A stretch of DNA of 8,016 nt from Rhodobacterales bacterium 34-62-10 (lineage in GTDB: Bacteria > Pseudomonadota > Alphaproteobacteria > Rhodobacterales > Rhodobacteraceae). Each line of letters begins with the position of its first letter. The first letter of the stretch is position 1. The stretch is taken from NCBI GenBank assembly GCA_002282555.1, contig NCJR01000204.1:1-8016 (forward strand), in the 5' to 3' direction. The translations under genes were made by a program, and so were the position numbers. The notes under the pieces are model-generated. The model did no database searches. It was not told the DNA's origin and saw only the letters and a list, made by a program, of their open reading frames with translations. Below are positions 6,222-8,016 of this stretch, piece after piece.

Positions 6222-7673
6222 TCATGCGACGCGGATCACGCCCATCATTCCCGCGGCTTGGTGTTCGAGAATGTGGCAGTGGAACATCCAGTCGCCGGGA
6301 TTGTCGGCGACGAAGGCGATCTCGACCCGTTCGCGGGGCGCCATCAGCACCGTGTCCTGCCATTCACGATGCTGCGTCGGCGTACCATTTCGGCTGATCA
6401 CCCGGAACGAATGGCCATGCAGATGGATCGGGTGGTCGAAGGCGGTCGCGTTGGTCATCTCGAGGATGTGACTGGCACCGCGTTCCAACGTCAGGAACGG
6501 ATCGAGCACATGGCCCTCGGCGGCCTTTCCGTTGACAAACCAGATGCCGCGCCCGTCATGCATCATGCCCATCATACCGCCGCCCATCATGCCGCCACGC
6601 GGCTCGAGGCCCATTTCGCGTTCCACCATCATGCCCATCATGCCGCCGGTGAACGTCACCTCATGACGCTGCGCGGATCTCAGGTTAGGTTCCGGAATGG
6701 GGTTGGTGGGCAATGCGATCGGCCAGTCGGGTGTGGCCTCGCGCAGGGCGGTTTCAGCGTAGGTGAAATCGAGGACTCGAAAATCGTTCCCGCGGTACGC
6801 ACGGTCTACAAGCTGGGCTTGTGCGCCTGGCTTGCCGGTGCAATCCAGGATCACATCGACGCGCATTGCGGGTCCAAGAACGACAACACCGTCCCGCGGC
6901 TCATGCGGTGTGACGGGTTGCCCGTCGAGCGCGATGATGCGCGGTGTATGGTCCCCGAAATCGAGTGCGAAGATCCGGGCATTCGCCGCGTTGATCAGGC
7001 GGAGGCGGATCCGTTCCCCCGATGCCACCTCGAGTGTTTCCGGCACGTGACCGTTGATCGTCACAGTGTTCCCGAGGCGGCCAGCGTGGCTTAAGTCATG
7101 GGCATTGCCGAAATCATCCGAAATCGATGCGTCCTCGGCCAGACGCCAGTCGTCCAGGACCCAAGTAACATCGCGGTCGACCCGAGGTGGATTGGCCTCC
7201 TCGACGATAAGGGGACCGTAGAGACCGCGCCCGACCTGCTCGAAGCTGCGCTGATGTGGGTGATACCAGAAGGTGCCGGCATCGACTGCATCGAATTCGT
7301 AGACGAACTTGTCGCCCGGGGCGATCGGTCCCTGTGTCAAGTGCGGCACCCCGTCCATTGCGTTGGGAAGCCGGATGCCATGCCAATGCACAGTGGTTTC
7401 CTCCGCAAGGTCATTCATAACCTCGACCTGAAGGCGATCACCTTGTCGAATGCGGATCTCCGGGCCCGGGACCTTACCGTTGTAGCACCAGGCCGCAGTG
7501 TCCGGATGTGGCTCGGGAACAAGCCGTGTGCTTCCCGGTGCGGCCCGGAGTGAGAATTTCCGGGTGGCGGCTTCTGCCATCCTCGGAAAAGGCAGGGTGG
7601 CGGGCATCACACCCGCGAGCGACGACGCGACAAAGGCGCGGCGCGTGACGGTAGTTTTGTAGTTGAAAGACAT
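6222..7673 (-). CDS. Tat-exported multicopper oxidase (CopA/CueO-like)
   Basis: Probably oxidises Cu(I) to the less toxic Cu(II) in the periplasm and reduces oxygen to water. The 483-residue product starts with a Tat signal (TRRAFVASSLAGVMP, cleaved near AEAA). All four copper-binding motifs are present: HWHG (H96, H98), WYHPH (H138, H140), HPIHLHGHSF (H414, H417, H419) and HCHILEHQAAGMM (H465, C466, H467, H471, axial M476). Together these supply the type 1 and the type 2/3 trinuclear sites. A Met-rich insert at about 344-371 (GGMMGMM, GGMMGGGMMGMMHDG) resembles the substrate-copper region of CueO and CopA. At 483 residues it is nearer CueO than the longer CopA proteins. The ATG at 7673 places the signal correctly, but its ribosome site is poor (AGAGAG ten bases upstream). 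A frame running up to 7784 is less likely. It follows a structured 141-bp gap and leads the downstream overlapping genes. Confidence 0.95.
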   Translation of the reverse strand: MSFNYKTTVTRRAFVASSLAGVMPATLPFPRMAEAATRKFSLRAAPGSTRLVPEPHPDTAAWCYNGKVPGPEIRIRQGDRLQVEVMNDLAEETTVHWHGIRLPNAMDGVPHLTQGPIAPGDKFVYEFDAVDAGTFWYHPHQRSFEQVGRGLYGPLIVEEANPPRVDRDVTWVLDDWRLAEDASISDDFGNAHDLSHAGRLGNTVTINGHVPETLEVASGERIRLRLINAANARIFALDFGDHTPRIIALDGQPVTPHEPRDGVVVLGPAMRVDVILDCTGKPGAQAQLVDRAYRGNDFRVLDFTYAETALREATPDWPIALPTNPIPEPNLRSAQRHEVTFTGGMMGMMVEREMGLEPRGGMMGGGMMGMMHDGRGIWFVNGKAAEGHVLDPFLTLERGASHILEMTNATAFDHPIHLHGHSFRVISRNGTPTQHREWQDTVLMAPRERVEIAFVADNPGDWMFHCHILEHQAAGMMGVIRVA

Positions 7674-7704
7674 CGGACTGGGGCTCTCTGATAATTCGGT
7701 CCTC

Positions 7705-7770
7705 CGCCGGAGCCAAAGCGGCAACTGCGGTTGGGGAATACCCGCAGCGCGAAGCAGCATGGCTCCGGCG
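7705..7770 (-). promoter_or_regulatory. Long hairpin in the leader of the multicopper oxidase gene
   Basis: An 11-bp perfect inverted repeat (CGCCGGAGCCA at 7705-7715, TGGCTCCGGCG at 7760-7770) encloses a 44-base loop. Inside the loop a second stem, CTGCGG (7725-7730) with CCGCAG (7742-7747), can form. In the minus-strand transcript this structure lies about 32 bases before the oxidase start, and the GGAGG at 7705-7701 sits at the foot of the stem. No U-tract follows, so it is not an ordinary terminator. A role in translation or transcript control of the oxidase is inference; the repeat itself is plain. Confidence 0.5.
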
Positions 7771-7779
7771 TCACGGCAT

Positions 7780-7811
7780 GACACTGCGGCTGCGAAGCCG
7801 CGGCGCGTGTC
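7780..7811 (-). promoter_or_regulatory. Intercistronic hairpin after the partial upstream gene
   Basis: The stem GCGGCT (7786-7791) pairs with AGCCGC (7796-7801) around a four-base loop, and GACAC (7780-7784) pairs with GTGTC (7807-7811) around it. The structure starts three bases after the stop of the partial upstream gene in the direction of transcription. There is no T-run after it, so it is either a weak or factor-dependent terminator, an RNA-stabilising stem, or part of a control leader together with the hairpin at 7705-7770. Confidence 0.5.
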
Positions 7812-7814
7812 AGT

Positions 7815-8015
7815 TCAGAGAAGGAATCTTGGAGGCTGTTTGGCAGGTGGGCTGATCAGACCGCGAAAATCCCGCGCGATCGGCAGTCCATGGGCGCTCG
7901 AAACTGCAATTAGACCAAATTCCGCCGAGGCTCCCACCAGCGCGACGGCGGTCGCCGAGTTGCACACGAAATCGCAAGCGATGCCTGAGGGTCCCGCCGA
8001 ACCATCGCACGCCTC
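7815..8015 (-). CDS. C-terminal part of a small Cys-containing protein, possibly DUF2946-like (partial)
   Basis: A minus-strand frame is open from the window edge to a TGA at 7815-7817 and gives 66 residues. It has the G/C-rich third codon positions of the neighbouring genes. Visible features are three cysteines (fragment residues 3, 14 and 18), the last two forming a C-x3-C motif in GIACDFVCNSA. A mildly hydrophobic Ala/Gly/Val stretch follows (ATAVALVGASAEFGLIAVSSA). The end is Pro-rich: ISPPAKQPPRFLL. This shape, with a Cys motif followed by a short Ala/Pro tail, resembles the end of DUF2946-type small proteins that precede copper genes, but similarity by eye is weak evidence. An overlapping GTG-started frame (8010 to 7810) is Arg-rich with poor codon use and was not preferred. 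The start lies outside the window. Confidence 0.5.
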   Translation of the reverse strand, partial: EACDGSAGPSGIACDFVCNSATAVALVGASAEFGLIAVSSAHGLPIARDFRGLISPPAKQPPRFLL

Positions 8016-8016
8016 A

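Noticed and set aside
6202..6363. Upstream extension of the BNR propeller frame
   Set aside because: It overlaps the end of the oxidase gene. The ATG at 6201 has a strong GGAGGAGG site and directly precedes a Tat signal, so the extension is not native.
5877..7094. Plus-strand open frame of 405 codons opposite the propeller and oxidase genes
   Set aside because: It spans the junction of two well-supported genes, is Arg/His-rich with no known domain, and the complementary strand carries all four copper motifs.
7674..7784. N-terminal extension of the oxidase to an ATG at 7784
   Set aside because: It would put 37 residues before the Tat motif and translate through both hairpin arms; the shorter start gives a normal signal peptide. 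Not fully excluded because the ribosome site at 7673 is weak.
7780..7811. Rho-independent terminator after the partial upstream gene
   Set aside because: The stem is strong, but no T-rich run follows in the direction of transcription, so I list it as a hairpin of unknown role.
7810..8010. GTG-started 66-codon frame on the minus strand
   Set aside because: It is Arg/Trp-rich with poor codon bias. The overlapping frame ending at 7815 has codon use like the neighbouring genes and a recognisable Cys/Pro pattern.
1..8016. CRISPR arrays, tRNA, rRNA or integron sites
   Set aside because: I saw no regularly spaced repeats, no tRNA-like cloverleaf, no rRNA signature and no attC-like site; the window is filled by protein-coding genes and the transposon.

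Overview
The window suggests a high-GC proteobacterium, most likely an alphaproteobacterium of the Rhodobacterales type. The clues are strong G/C bias at third codon positions, a CcmG-type thioredoxin with the alphaproteobacterial 'GINFKD' signature, and an island organisation usual on plasmids or genomic islands of that group. The taxonomic call is inference. The window has two blocks that meet at a sharp junction at 3763/3764.

Block 1 (1-3763) is one end of a Tn3-family transposon. A full-length DDE transposase gene (tnpA, 2982 to 100, minus strand) and a serine resolvase gene (tnpR, 3143 to 3730, plus strand) diverge from a control region that looks like a res site. The transposon's 38-bp terminal inverted repeat (3726-3763) overlaps the tnpR stop codon. 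It has the classic GGGGTC outer end and the TACGCTAAG inner end. No matching repeat is visible in the 99 bases beyond tnpA, so the other end lies outside the window or is lost.

Block 2 (3764-8016) is a tightly packed minus-strand operon that I read as a periplasmic copper-handling cluster. In transcription order it has: the C-terminal end of a small Cys-containing protein cut by the window edge; a 141-bp gap with two strong hairpins; a Tat-exported multicopper oxidase with a Met-rich insert; a Tat-exported BNR/Asp-box beta-propeller; a DUF411 metal-binding protein; a 42-46 residue Met-rich single-pass membrane peptide; a monoheme cytochrome c; and a CcmG/DsbE-like thioredoxin. Four junctions overlap or nearly overlap, three of them as ATGA, so translation is probably coupled.

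The last gene, the CcmG-like thioredoxin, is broken twice. A one-base frameshift lies just after the CXXC motif, and the transposon insertion removes the remaining C-terminal third.

A working model, by inference: Cu(I) is oxidised by the multicopper oxidase, DUF411 and the Met-rich peptide bind or pass on copper, and cytochrome c provides a redox link to the respiratory chain. The stretch ahead of the oxidase (a CXXXC peptide followed by structured RNA) resembles the layout of copper-responsive upstream ORFs such as Bordetella CruR. It is the part of the window most likely to hold something undescribed.
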